A stretch of 64,000 bases of DNA from Pseudomonas serbica. GTDB lineage: Bacteria; Pseudomonadota; Gammaproteobacteria; Pseudomonadales; Pseudomonadaceae. The notes under the pieces were generated by a model. That model was not told the origin of the DNA and made no database searches. It was given only the letters and a program-made list of their open reading frames with translations. The first letter of the stretch is position 1. Each line of letters starts with the position of its first letter. The translations under genes were made by a program, and so were the position numbers. The stretch covers positions 230,077-294,076 of the forward strand of contig NZ_JAQIYM010000011.1 of assembly GCF_028823535.1 (NCBI RefSeq), given 5' to 3'. This document shows, one piece after another, positions 55,256 through 63,863 of this stretch.

Positions 55256-55621
55256 ATGAACGCGCCCGCAAAAAATCGCAGCTTCACCCAACTGATCGAA
55301 TTCGAAATCGAACCGCAGCATCAACCGGCGCTGGTGTCGGCGCTGTCGCAGCAGACCGAGTGCCTGGCCCAGCGCTACAGCGGTTTTCTGAGTGCCAGCA
55401 TCCAGGCCAGCGAGGACGGTCGGCGGGTGCTCAATTACCTGCAATGGCAAACCCGCGAGGCGGGGGAGGCGGCATTCCAGGCGTTTGAAAGCGGGGAACA
55501 GGATTTCTGGCAACTGATCCGCGCCCATCAGGCCAAGACCGTGACCTTCGGCTCGTTCCAGGTGCTGCACAGCCTGGAACGCAGCCACGATCATGCGCTG
55601 CACTGCAATCTGGTGGGTTAG
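55256..55621 (+). CDS. Antibiotic biosynthesis monooxygenase-type protein, SoxR target
   Basis: A 121-residue ABM-fold (ferredoxin-like) protein: FTQLIEFEIEPQHQPALVSA, YSGFLSASIQASEDGRRVLN and YLQWQTREAGEAAFQAF show the usual strand-helix pattern. Such proteins act on quinones or small aromatics without cofactor, or have no known reaction. The start at 55256 has GGGG upstream and lies 53 bases after the -10 of the SoxR promoter. Expression on redox-cycler exposure is therefore expected. Its role in detoxification is inferred from regulation. Confidence 0.85.
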   Translation: MNAPAKNRSFTQLIEFEIEPQHQPALVSALSQQTECLAQRYSGFLSASIQASEDGRRVLNYLQWQTREAGEAAFQAFESGEQDFWQLIRAHQAKTVTFGSFQVLHSLERSHDHALHCNLVG

Positions 55622-56010
55622 ATCGACAGCTGCAGCAAGCGCTCGCCCTGGATGTTTTCCGGTGGCCGGCGCTTGTTGACCGCCAGTTCACCGATCGTCG
55701 AGGCGGTAATACAGGTCTTCGCGAAAGTGCCCGGCATTAATGGCTTTTTCCAGCTGCACGTTGGTGGCCGCGAGCACGCGCAGATTGATGGGGATGCTCT
55801 TGCGCGAACCCAGGCGCACCACTTCACGCTCCTGCAGCACCCGCAACAGCTTGACCTGGATCGCCATCGGCAAATCGCCGATTTCATCGAGGAGCAGGGT
55901 GCCCCCATCGGCTCTTCGAACCAGCCGGCCTTGGCACTCGGGGCGCCGGTGAACGCCCCTTTTTCATGACCGAACAATTCAGCTTCGACCAGGGATTCGG
56001 AGAACGCTGT
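55618..56010 (-). pseudogene. Remnant of a sigma-54-dependent activator (AAA+ domain)
   Basis: The central part of an NtrC-type protein is recognisable on the minus strand. TAFSESLVEAELFGHEKGAF and TGAPSAKAGWFE (with the sigma-54-contacting GAFTGA) lie at 56010 to about 55915. A one-base loss near 55911 then shifts the frame to DGGTLLLDEIGDLPMAIQVK, LLRVLQEREVVRLGS and HFREDLYYRL, which stops at 55688. The N-terminal sensor half, the Walker A segment and the C-terminal HTH are missing. It overlaps the monooxygenase stop by four bases. Confidence 0.82.
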
Positions 56011-56265
56011 ATGTTGAATGACTGTTGCCTGGCGAACAGTTGCCTGGGCAACAATGCCTGCGGAGATGCAGTTGTTATGAAGGCAGTTTGTTATTCCTAA
56101 AAATACAACAAATAGATATTTATAGATCATCTGGGGATATGCGAGGTTGGCAATAGCGGCATTTGAAAAACCCGATAGCCACTATCGAGAGCGTTGATTT
56201 CTGCTCGGACAATGGCGCGAGTAGCCTGTGTTCATTGCCCCGAACAAGATGCCAGGACGCCGAAA

Positions 56266-56535
56266 ATGAAACCTCTAATCGCCACTTTCTTGCTGCTTGC
56301 GGTCTCCGTACTTGCCGGATGCTCCAGCCATGTGTCCCCTGAATTGCGCCCCTACACCGCCGAAGAAACCCGGGAACTGGCGCTGGAGGCGCTGAACCGT
56401 CGCGGCTTGTCCTTCGACGAATACCATGCGAAAAAAGCCGAATTGCTCGGCCAGCCACAGAAAACTTTCGGCTTCGACAAACAGGGCGAGATGAATGCCG
56501 AGCGAGCTGTACAGCTGCACGGTCGCCCGAGCTGA
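56266..56535 (+). CDS. Small putative lipoprotein
   Basis: An 89-residue protein with a lipoprotein signal (MKPLIATFLLLAVSVLAGCS, lipidated Cys at 19). The mature part is a charged helical region (AEETRELALEALNRRGLSFD, EYHAKKAELLGQ). AGGA lies about 11 bases before the ATG. Similar short lipoproteins are common in Pseudomonas but uncharacterised. Upstream 255 bases hold only the end of the decayed activator and no gene that I can see. Confidence 0.7.
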   Translation: MKPLIATFLLLAVSVLAGCSSHVSPELRPYTAEETRELALEALNRRGLSFDEYHAKKAELLGQPQKTFGFDKQGEMNAERAVQLHGRPS

Positions 56536-56636
56536 GCCAAGACTGTACCGCTCGAACTTTTACCTAACTGTCCATGGGTTTCCCCCAGGGTTCGCGATAG
56601 GGTCGATACCTGACTGACCCTGATGGACTGCCACCC

Positions 56637-57251
56637 ATGACACTCTCGTTCGATCTGCTGCTGGGCTTCGCCCTGTTCGCTCTCGTCACCTCTATCACGC
56701 CCGGCCCGAACAACACCATGTTGCTGGCATCCGGGGTGAATTTCGGCTTTCAACGCACTATCCCGCACATGCTGGGCATCACCTGCGGATTCTTCGTATT
56801 GGTCGTGGCCGTTGGGTTCGGGCTGGGCGCGGTGTTCCAGACTTATCCCGTGCTGTACACAGTGCTGCGCTACGTGGGTGCGGCATACCTGCTGTATCTG
56901 GCGTGGAAGATCGCCCATTCCGGGCCCGTCTCCGACAGCGCGAAAGGCGAGGCCAAGCCGATCAGCTACCTGGGCGCGGCCGCTTTCCAGTGGGTCAACC
57001 CCAAGGCCTGGATCATGGCCATCGGTGCCATCAGCACCTACACCCCGATGCAGGGCTACTTCACCAACGTGATTGTGATTGCCGCGGTGTTTGCCCTGAT
57101 CAACCTGCCGAGCGTCGGTGTCTGGGCTGCTTGCGGTACGTTGCTGCGCAACGTGCTCAAGGATCGGCGCTGGTTGCGCCTGTTCAACTGGGGCATGGCC
57201 GCGCTGCTGGTGGCGTCGCTGTATCCGATATTGCTCGAAAGCTTTACCTGA
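56637..57251 (+). CDS. LysE/RhtB family amino-acid exporter
   Basis: A 204-residue inner-membrane exporter with about six membrane segments. The family signature SITPGPNNTMLLASG is at residues 19-33, followed by GITCGFFVLVVAVGFGLG, FQWVNPKAWIMAIGA and the closing segment MAALLVASLYPILL. Substrate is probably a small amino acid or derivative, but the subgroup cannot be fixed from sequence. Single plus-strand gene. Confidence 0.88.
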   Translation: MTLSFDLLLGFALFALVTSITPGPNNTMLLASGVNFGFQRTIPHMLGITCGFFVLVVAVGFGLGAVFQTYPVLYTVLRYVGAAYLLYLAWKIAHSGPVSDSAKGEAKPISYLGAAAFQWVNPKAWIMAIGAISTYTPMQGYFTNVIVIAAVFALINLPSVGVWAACGTLLRNVLKDRRWLRLFNWGMAALLVASLYPILLESFT

Positions 57252-57457
57252 CGCATTGCTTCAACCGCTTGCCCGATGCCTGTTAAGCTGGCTTTTCAGG
57301 AGCGTTCCTACGCACTTTTAAATGAAGTTGTTCTTCTTTAATGGCATCCGATCAGGTATTGGTAACCTTCTGAAAACCGCACGCAGCTCATGAGGCTGCG
57401 TCTTGCCGTTTGCAGTCATGAGCTTCCTGATCCCGGAACACGCTCTGCGAGTCTTTT

Positions 57458-58582
57458 ATGAATAAACGTGCGCTGTATTTCGACTACGCCGCCACCACGC
57501 CGGTGGATGAGCGCGTCATCAAGATCATGGTCGCGTGCCTGGGCTTTGACGGCAACTTCGGCAACCCGGCCTCCAGTTCCCATGTCTTTGGCCAGCAGGC
57601 CCGGCAAGCGGTCGAGCTGGCGCGGCGCCAGGTCGCCGAACTGGTTGGCGCCACGCCCGAACAGATCGTCTGGACCTCGGGTGCCACCGAATCCAACAAC
57701 CTTGCCCTCAAGGGCGTTGCCCAGGCCCGCGGCATCGCCTGTGGCCACATCATCACCAGCCAGATCGAACACAAGGCCATCCTCGACATGACGTACCTGG
57801 TGCCGGACGCCGATGGCCTGATCAGTGCGCAAGCGGTCAGTGAAGCCATGCGCGAGGACACCTTCCTGGTGTCGCTGATGCTGGTCAACAATGAACTGGG
57901 AACGGTCAATGACATCCCGGCCATTGGCCAGGTGGTGCGTGAACGCAATGCGTTGTTCCATGTCGACGCGGCGCAAGGCGCGGGCAAGGTGGCGATCGAC
58001 CTGGCGCAGTGGCCGGTGGACCTGATGTCTTTCTCGGCGCACAAGCTCTACGGCCCCAAAGGCATCGGCGCGCTGTACGTCGGCCCGCGTGCACAACAGC
58101 GCTTGCTGGCGCAGATCCACGGCGGTGGTCACGAAGGTGGCTTGCGTTCAGGGACCCTGGCGACCCACCAGATTGCCGCGATGGGCGCAGCCTTTGCCTT
58201 GGCGGCGGCCTCGTTCGATGAAGAAAAGGCCTTGATCGTGCACCTGCGCGAACGCCTGCTCGAGCCATTGCTGGGCATTCCGGGCGTGCGGCTCAATGGC
58301 AGCCTGACCCAACGCATCCCGCATACCTTGAGCCTGACCTTCAGTGAAGGCGAGTTCAACTCGGCGGCATTGCTCGCCTCGATGGCGTTTTCCGCGACCT
58401 CGGCCTGTAATTCCGCCAGCAATGCACCCTCTCATGTGCTGCTGGCCCTGGGGCATGATGCCCATACGGCGAGTCGCACCATTCGCTTGAGCCTGGGGCG
58501 TTTCACCACCGAACAGGATATCGATCAAGCGGTACAGCTGATTAAAACCGCCTGCGCCAGTGCTCCCGCATTCTGGCAATAG
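57458..58582 (+). CDS. Cysteine desulfurase family protein (stand-alone NifS-like)
   Basis: A 374-residue class V PLP enzyme. N-terminal YFDYAATTPVDERV, PLP-region TSGATESNNLALKG, Schiff-base Lys K196 (SFSAHKLYGPKG) and the sulfur-accepting Cys C317 (SATSACNSASNAPSHVL) are all present, so it should release sulfur from cysteine. It is not in an isc or suf cluster. It is followed 64 bases later by an aminopeptidase gene on the same strand. The partner sulfur acceptor is unknown. The 206-base gap upstream has only a weak ACGCAGC/GCTGCGT hairpin. Confidence 0.88.
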   Translation: MNKRALYFDYAATTPVDERVIKIMVACLGFDGNFGNPASSSHVFGQQARQAVELARRQVAELVGATPEQIVWTSGATESNNLALKGVAQARGIACGHIITSQIEHKAILDMTYLVPDADGLISAQAVSEAMREDTFLVSLMLVNNELGTVNDIPAIGQVVRERNALFHVDAAQGAGKVAIDLAQWPVDLMSFSAHKLYGPKGIGALYVGPRAQQRLLAQIHGGGHEGGLRSGTLATHQIAAMGAAFALAAASFDEEKALIVHLRERLLEPLLGIPGVRLNGSLTQRIPHTLSLTFSEGEFNSAALLASMAFSATSACNSASNAPSHVLLALGHDAHTASRTIRLSLGRFTTEQDIDQAVQLIKTACASAPAFWQ

Positions 58583-58646
58583 GGCAACCCAGTGCCGACC
58601 TGGATCGGCACTGAACAATAATGAACAGTGGTTAGCAGGAGTCACG

Positions 58647-60455
58647 ATGAATACGCAGTTTTCGATCACCGGGTCGGTGCCCCAGCGCCTGGCGCAAACC
58701 CGCGAGCTGATGAGCCGGGAGGGCATCCATGCCTTGCTGGTGCCGTCCGCGGATCCGCACCTGTCCGAATACCTGCCGGGTTACTGGCAAGGGCGCCAAT
58801 GGCTGTCGGGTTTCCACGGTTCCGTCGGGACCCTGATCGTTACCGCGGATTTCGCCGGTGTCTGGGCTGACAGCCGTTATTGGGAACAGGCGAGCAAGGA
58901 ACTCAAGGGCAGCGGCATCGAGCTGGTCAAGCTGCAACCTGGACAACCCGGGCCGCTGGACTGGCTGGCCGAGCAAACTCCGCAAGGGGGGGTGGTCGCG
59001 GTCGATGGCGCGGTGATGGCGGTGGCTTCCGCTCGCACGCTGGGCAGCAAGCTGGAAGAGCGGGGCGCACGCCTGCGCACCGACATCGACCTGTTGAGCG
59101 AAGTCTGGAGCGACCGCCCGAGTCTGCCGAACGAGCCGATCTATCAGCACTTGCCGCCACAGGCCACGGTCAGCCGTGGGGAAAAACTTGCCAAGCTGCG
59201 TGAAACCTTGCAGGCGCGCGGTGCCGACTGGCATTTCATCGCCACCCTGGATGACATCGCTTGGCTGTTCAACCTGCGCGGCGGCGATGTGTCGTTCAAT
59301 CCGGTGTTCGTTTCCTTCGCCTTGATCAGCCAGCAGCAAGCGACGCTGTTCGTGGCGCTGAGCAAGGTCGATGCGCAGTTGCGTGCGGTCCTGGAACAGG
59401 ACGGTGTGACCTTGCGCGATTACAGCGAAGTAGCTGACGCCCTGCGCGCGGTGCCTACGGGGGCGAGCCTGCTGGTGGACCCGGCGCGGGTAACGGCGGG
59501 GCTGCTGGGTAACCTCGACAGCGGTGTCAAACTGCTCGAAGGCCTGAATCCAACGACCCTGGCCAAGTCCCAGAAGAGCCTGGCTGACGCCGAACACATC
59601 CGCCAGGCCATGGAGCAGGACGGCGCGGCGCTGTGCGAATTCTTCACCTGGCTTGAGTCGGCCTGGGGCCGTGAGCGCATTACCGAGCTGACCATCGACG
59701 AAAAACTTACCGCTGCCCGTGAACGCCGGCCGGGTTATGTGTCGCTGAGCTTCAACACCATTGCCGCGTTCAACGCCAACGGCGCCATGCCCCATTACCA
59801 CGCCACCGAAGAAGAGCACGCGGTGATCGAAGGCGACGGCTTGCTGCTGATCGATTCCGGCGGCCAGTACCTGGGTGGTACTACCGACATCACGCGGATG
59901 GTGCCGGTCGGTACACCGACCGCCGAGCAAAAACGCGATTGCACGCGTGTGCTCAAGGGTGTGATCGCACTGTCCCGCGCGCAATTCCCCAAAGGCATCC
60001 TGTCGCCATTGCTGGATGCCATCGCCCGGGCGCCGATCTGGGCCGAAAACGTCGACTATGGTCACGGCACCGGTCACGGCGTCGGCTATTTCCTCAACGT
60101 CCACGAAGGTCCGCAGGTAATTGCCTACCAGGCGGCACCCGCGCCGCAAACCGCCATGCTGCCAGGCATGATCACGTCCATCGAGCCGGGCACTTATCGT
60201 CCAGGCCGTTGGGGGGTGCGCATCGAAAACCTGGCGATGAACCGCGAGGCAGGCACCAGTGAATTCGGCGAATTCCTCAAGTTCGAAACCCTAACCCTGT
60301 GCCCGATCGATACGCGCTGCCTGGAAACCTCGTTGCTGAGCGAAGAGGAAAAGCACTGGTTCAACGCTTACCACGCCGAAGTGCGCGAGCGCTTGAGCCC
60401 GTTGCTCGACGGCGCTGCGCTGGAGTGGTTGAACACGCGTACTGCGGCTATCTGA
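58647..60455 (+). CDS. Xaa-Pro aminopeptidase (M24B, aminopeptidase P)
   Basis: A 602-residue, two-domain-plus-catalytic metallopeptidase that removes N-terminal residues before proline. Creatinase-like N-terminal domains (HALLVPSADPHLSEYLPGYW, WLFNLRGGDVSFNPVF) precede the pita-bread fold. Metal ligands are visible in LLLIDSGGQYLGGTTDITR (two Asp), VDYGHGTGHGVGYFLNVHE (His), MITSIEPGTYR (Glu) and VRIENLAM (Glu). AGGAG lies 7 bases before the ATG at 58647. It is the long bacterial/eukaryotic-type PepP, closed by a GC-rich hairpin. Confidence 0.92.
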   Translation: MNTQFSITGSVPQRLAQTRELMSREGIHALLVPSADPHLSEYLPGYWQGRQWLSGFHGSVGTLIVTADFAGVWADSRYWEQASKELKGSGIELVKLQPGQPGPLDWLAEQTPQGGVVAVDGAVMAVASARTLGSKLEERGARLRTDIDLLSEVWSDRPSLPNEPIYQHLPPQATVSRGEKLAKLRETLQARGADWHFIATLDDIAWLFNLRGGDVSFNPVFVSFALISQQQATLFVALSKVDAQLRAVLEQDGVTLRDYSEVADALRAVPTGASLLVDPARVTAGLLGNLDSGVKLLEGLNPTTLAKSQKSLADAEHIRQAMEQDGAALCEFFTWLESAWGRERITELTIDEKLTAARERRPGYVSLSFNTIAAFNANGAMPHYHATEEEHAVIEGDGLLLIDSGGQYLGGTTDITRMVPVGTPTAEQKRDCTRVLKGVIALSRAQFPKGILSPLLDAIARAPIWAENVDYGHGTGHGVGYFLNVHEGPQVIAYQAAPAPQTAMLPGMITSIEPGTYRPGRWGVRIENLAMNREAGTSEFGEFLKFETLTLCPIDTRCLETSLLSEEEKHWFNAYHAEVRERLSPLLDGAALEWLNTRTAAI

Positions 60456-60462
60456 TTGGCTT

Positions 60463-60504
60463 GAGCCCGGGCGCTGCCGCCAGCGCCCGGGCCTCAGGTT
60501 TTAA
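60463..60504 (+). terminator. Hairpin terminator between pepP-type gene and isomerase
   Basis: GCCCGGGCGCTG pairs with CAGCGCCCGGGC around a 4-base loop, followed by CTCAGG and four T. The T-run is short, so efficiency is uncertain. Confidence 0.6.
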
Positions 60505-61091
60505 CTCAGGGCTTCGACGACAAAGTCCAGCCGATCCTGGCCAAAGAACAGCTGGCCATCGACAAACATGCTCGGTGCGCCGAATACGCCGCGTTGCACC
60601 GCTTTTTCGGTGGTGTCCTTGAGGGCAATCTTGACCTCTTCCTCGGCGCTCAGGGCCAGGATTTCTTGTGGGTCGAAACCGTTTTCGCTCAGAACTGCCC
60701 CGACCGTGGCCGGATCATTGAGGTTGCGACCGTCGATCCACAGCGCCTTGAACAGGCAATCGATGAACGCGGCAAAGCGCTCAGGCTGACGCAACTGCAC
60801 GCCGGTTACGGCACGCATGAGCACCAGCGTGTTGATCGGGAAGTGCGGGTTGATTGTCAATGGTACGCCGTAGCGTTTGGCGTACCGATCCAGGTCGATG
60901 AACATGTAACGGCCCTTGGCAGGGATGGTCGCCGGGGAGGCGTTGCCGGTGGCTTTGAACACGCCGCCGAGCAGGAATGGCACGTAGATCAGCTGGCTGT
61001 CGGTCTGCGCGCAGATCTTTGGTAGCTGGGTATACGCCAGGTAGGTGGCGGGGCTGCCCAGGTCGAAATAGAACTCCACGGTTTTGCTCAT
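60501..61091 (-). CDS. 2-hydroxychromene-2-carboxylate isomerase family (DsbA-like) protein
   Basis: A 196-residue kappa-GST/DsbA-fold protein. The active-site region is FYFDLGSPATYLAY, with Ser at position 13 instead of a CxxC pair, as in HCCA isomerases that use glutathione. The C-terminal GVFGAPSMFVDGQLFFGQDR is family-typical. It is downstream of the SDR gene by 36 bases on the same strand, so both are probably one operon under the divergent TetR regulator. Substrate is not known; an aromatic or glutathione-linked isomerisation is the family role. Confidence 0.87.
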   Translation of the reverse strand: MSKTVEFYFDLGSPATYLAYTQLPKICAQTDSQLIYVPFLLGGVFKATGNASPATIPAKGRYMFIDLDRYAKRYGVPLTINPHFPINTLVLMRAVTGVQLRQPERFAAFIDCLFKALWIDGRNLNDPATVGAVLSENGFDPQEILALSAEEEVKIALKDTTEKAVQRGVFGAPSMFVDGQLFFGQDRLDFVVEALS

Positions 61092-61127
61092 GGTCGATGC
61101 GCTCTCTTTGTTGTTATAGGGGAGGGA

Positions 61128-61856
61128 TTACCAGCGTTCGCTCCATGGGCGCAGGTCCAGCTCGAAGGTCCAGGCGTCGCGGGGCTGGCTGTGCAGGTAC
61201 CAGTAGTTCTCGGCGATGTGCTCGGGGTCGAGAATGCCGTCCTGGTCCTTGGTGGCGTACTTCTCGGGGAAACTGTCACGGATGAAATCGGTATCGATGG
61301 CGCCGTCGACGACGACGTGGGCGACATGGATATTCATCGGCCCGAGTTCACGCGCCATGCTTTGAGCCAGCGCACGGACTCCGTGCTTGGCCCCGGCAAA
61401 CGCGGCAAAGCCTGCAGCGCCGCGCAAACCGGCGGTGGCGCCGGTGAACAGGATGGTGCCCCGTTGCCGCTTGGCCATGCGCTTGGCCACTTCCCGGCCA
61501 TTGAGAAAGCCCGAGAAACAGGCCATTTCCCAGATCTTGAAATACTTGCGGGCGGTTTCCTCGAGAATGCTGCAAGGCACGTTGGCGCCGATATTGAACA
61601 CGAACGCTTCGATGGGGCCGATCTCGCTTTCGATTTGCTCGACCAGTGCAACCACATCGTCTTCCTTGCGGGCATCGCAGGCAAAGCCGTGGGCTTCACC
61701 ACCGGCGCCATTGATGGCATCGACCAGCGGCTGGAGTTTGTCCGCACTGCGTCGGGTCACGCAGGTAACGAAGCCCTCCCGTGCAAAGCGTTTGGCGATG
61801 GCTCCACCCGTGGCATCCCCTGCGCCGACCACCAGTACGACTTTCTTGTTATTCAT
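61128..61856 (-). CDS. SDR family oxidoreductase lacking the catalytic Tyr
   Basis: A 242-residue short-chain dehydrogenase/reductase. The nucleotide-binding turn is VVGAGDATGGAIAKRF, followed by ACDARKEDDV and FNIGANVPCSILE. Where the YxxxK motif is expected, the sequence reads AAFAGAKHG: Phe153 replaces Tyr and Lys157 remains. The usual Ser is also not at its place (LFTGATAG). It may therefore not be a classical dehydrogenase. AAGGGAT precedes the ATG. First gene of a minus-strand pair with a DsbA-like isomerase, divergent from a TetR regulator with a palindrome between. Confidence 0.85.
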   Translation of the reverse strand: MNNKKVVLVVGAGDATGGAIAKRFAREGFVTCVTRRSADKLQPLVDAINGAGGEAHGFACDARKEDDVVALVEQIESEIGPIEAFVFNIGANVPCSILEETARKYFKIWEMACFSGFLNGREVAKRMAKRQRGTILFTGATAGLRGAAGFAAFAGAKHGVRALAQSMARELGPMNIHVAHVVVDGAIDTDFIRDSFPEKYATKDQDGILDPEHIAENYWYLHSQPRDAWTFELDLRPWSERW

Positions 61857-61870
61857 TGTCTGGATCCCTT

Positions 61871-61890
61871 TAGTAAACGATCGTTAACTA
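61871..61890. promoter_or_regulatory. Candidate TetR operator
   Basis: TAGTAAACGATCGTTAACTA is a 20-base palindrome with only one mismatched pair. A second AACGAACGTT half-palindrome follows at 61891-61900. It lies 15 bases before the SDR start and 60 bases before the TetR start, well placed to control both. Confidence 0.7.
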
Positions 61891-61949
61891 AACGAACGTT
61901 ATGCTACGATTTGACAGGCGTCAAGATGATCGAACCTGAGGGAAGGGCA

Positions 61950-62510
61950 ATGCGTTATTCAGCCAGTCACAAGCTGGAAACCCGAGAGAAACTGCTGCAA
62001 AGCAGCGCGGTGTCGGCCAAGCAATCCGGTTTTTCCACGGTGGGTGTCGATGGTTTGATGAAGGCCATCGGCTTGAGTGGCGGAGCGTTCTACACTCATT
62101 TCGCGTCGAAGGACGAGTTGTTCGCGTCCATTGTCGAGCGTGAGCTGCGGCAAAGCCTGGAGCGGTTGGGGGCGGACCAGGACCGCGACAAATTCGAGCG
62201 TTGCCTGAAGCTCTACCTGAGCATGTCCCACGTCGAGCACCCGGAAAGCGGTTGTGCACTACCGGCGTTGGGGGCCGAGATTGCGCGCTCCGATCTGTTG
62301 ATCAGGCAGCAGGCTGAACACTGGATCTGCCAGCTTCAGGAAAGTTGGGCGAAGGTGCTGGAGAGCGACAGCCTGGCCTGGGCGATTCTGTCGCAATGCA
62401 TTGGTGCCCTGGTGGTGGCGCGGATGCTTGCCACGCCGGATCTGCAGCGCAAGGTGCTGAAGTCCAGCCACGAGGAGATTGGCCGCCAGCTGTCAGGCCC
62501 GAGGGCCTGA
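61950..62510 (+). CDS. TetR/AcrR family transcriptional regulator
   Basis: A 186-residue repressor-type protein. The HTH (SGFSTVGVDGLMKAIGLSGG, AFYTHFASKDELF) is at residues about 20-60, followed by a helical ligand domain (LYLSMSHVEHPESGCALPAL). GAGGGAAGG precedes the ATG at 61950. It is divergent from the SDR-isomerase pair, and the 20-base palindrome between them is the likely operator. This subgroup (with CALPALGAEIARSD) is often next to SDR genes. A perfect 10-base-stem hairpin (62491-62512) covers its stop codon but has no T-run. Confidence 0.9.
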   Translation: MRYSASHKLETREKLLQSSAVSAKQSGFSTVGVDGLMKAIGLSGGAFYTHFASKDELFASIVERELRQSLERLGADQDRDKFERCLKLYLSMSHVEHPESGCALPALGAEIARSDLLIRQQAEHWICQLQESWAKVLESDSLAWAILSQCIGALVVARMLATPDLQRKVLKSSHEEIGRQLSGPRA

Positions 62511-62525
62511 CAGGATGGCATCAGA

Positions 62526-62807
62526 TTATTTGCAGATGACGATCATGCTGCGGCTGGTGTAGCCCGCGGGGTTGAGTCCGAATGGGTAATCACCCGGTTC
62601 TTCCACGGCGTCGCCGGATTTGGCGATGACCTTGTAGTTCTTGGGGGCGCACGAGTTGGCGGCGCTGGCGTAGCACTGGTCCCATGAGGACGACAGCCCC
62701 GAACAGTTGATATGGATGCCTTTCTTGCCGTGTTTGGTCTGGGGTTTAGCGGTCGCCGCGCAGCCCGCAACTGCAAGAACGGCGATCAGTATCAAAAATC
62801 GTTTCAT
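62526..62807 (-). CDS. Small putative lipoprotein
   Basis: A 93-residue protein with lipobox AVAGC after a hydrophobic signal (MKRFLILIAVLAVAGCAATA). The mature part has four more Cys (INCSGL, DQCYAS, NSCAPK, IVICK), probably forming disulfides in the periplasm. NYKVIAKSGDAVEEPGDYPF and SRSMIVICK resemble the C-terminal part of a small Pseudomonas lipoprotein family of unknown role. Convergent with the TetR gene. Confidence 0.7.
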   Translation of the reverse strand: MKRFLILIAVLAVAGCAATAKPQTKHGKKGIHINCSGLSSSWDQCYASAANSCAPKNYKVIAKSGDAVEEPGDYPFGLNPAGYTSRSMIVICK

Positions 62808-62975
62808 TGCTATCCTTGTAGCGTTCCCGGATCTGTCGCCCGGTCTGGCAGTATTCGCTTACGCATGAAGCGTTTTGAGGTCCCTGTCCTGAAAAGTCCA
62901 TTTCTGGCACTGGGTTGCGGGCTTAAACATGGCCTAATTGAGCGGCAAATACCAGAGTCTGTGCAAATCCGCCCC

Positions 62976-63863
62976 TCAATCGGCTGCAATGGCGGGCTTG
63001 GCGGCACTGCCCATGGTCATAGTGGCACCCACGGAAGCCAGGATGATGCACAGGATGGCCATCCACTGTGACAGAGACAGGAATTCCTGCAGGAACAACA
63101 GCCCGGACAAGGCGCCCACTGCCGGCTCGATGCTCATCAATGTACCGAAGGTCCTGGCCGGCATGCGGGTGAGGGCAACCATTTCCAGGGTATAGGGCAG
63201 CGCCGTGGACAGCACGGCAACACCGATGGCGATCGGGATCAATGACGGGGTCAACAGCGCCGCACCGGCATGGACAATACCGATAGGGGCGACGAACAGC
63301 GCGGCAATCACCACGCCCAGGGCGGCGGTCTGCACACCGTTGTCGGCACCGGCCTTTTGCCCGAAAAGAATGTACAGGGCCCAGCAGACACCTGCACCCA
63401 ATGCGTAACCGGCCCCCAGCAGATCAATGCCCTGTGCCGTTGCCCCCGTCGGTATCAACAGCAGCAAGCCGACAGCGGCCAAGGCTATCCACAAAAAGTC
63501 GATGGCGCGGCGCGAAGCATAGATGGCAACGGCCAATGGTCCAGTGAACTCCAGCGCGACCGCGATACCCAGGGGAACCGAGCGCAGGGACATATAGAAG
63601 AGGAAGTTCATGCCGCCCAGTGCCATGCCATAGACAATGACGGTGCGCAGTGATTTTGCGGTGAGCTTGGCCCGCCATGGGCGCAGCAGCAACACCATGA
63701 TGACGCTGGCGAAGGTCAATCGCAGGGTGGTGGTGCCCTGGGCGCCGATGATAGGGAACATGCTTTTGGCCAGTGAAGCTCCCGACTGAATCGATGCCAT
63801 GGCTATTATTAGCAGGCCGACCGAAAACAGGGTCGAGGCAAGGCTGCGCGGCTGATCATTCAT
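62976..63863 (-). CDS. rhtA: Threonine/homoserine exporter RhtA-like (EamA family)
   Basis: A 295-residue DMT-superfamily exporter with ten membrane segments (two EamA repeats). It is close to E. coli RhtA over long stretches: IAMASIQSGASLAKSMFP, GMALGGMNFLFYMSL, PLGIAVALEFTGPLAVA, STALPYTLEMVALTRMPART and FGTLMSIEPAVGALSG. RhtA exports threonine and homoserine. The start at 63863 (MNDQPRSL) is chosen; a longer frame upstream is not protein-like. The remaining 137 bases to the window end are upstream DNA with no recognised gene. Confidence 0.88.
   Translation of the reverse strand: MNDQPRSLASTLFSVGLLIIAMASIQSGASLAKSMFPIIGAQGTTTLRLTFASVIMVLLLRPWRAKLTAKSLRTVIVYGMALGGMNFLFYMSLRSVPLGIAVALEFTGPLAVAIYASRRAIDFLWIALAAVGLLLLIPTGATAQGIDLLGAGYALGAGVCWALYILFGQKAGADNGVQTAALGVVIAALFVAPIGIVHAGAALLTPSLIPIAIGVAVLSTALPYTLEMVALTRMPARTFGTLMSIEPAVGALSGLLFLQEFLSLSQWMAILCIILASVGATMTMGSAAKPAIAAD

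Noticed and set aside
56010..56050. Sigma-54 promoter near TGGCGAACAGTTGC
   Set aside because: The GG and GC elements are nine bases apart instead of ten, and no intact gene follows.
62491..62512. Terminator at the end of the TetR gene
   Set aside because: A perfect 10-base stem is present over the stop codon, but neither strand has a following T-run. It is noted within the TetR entry only.
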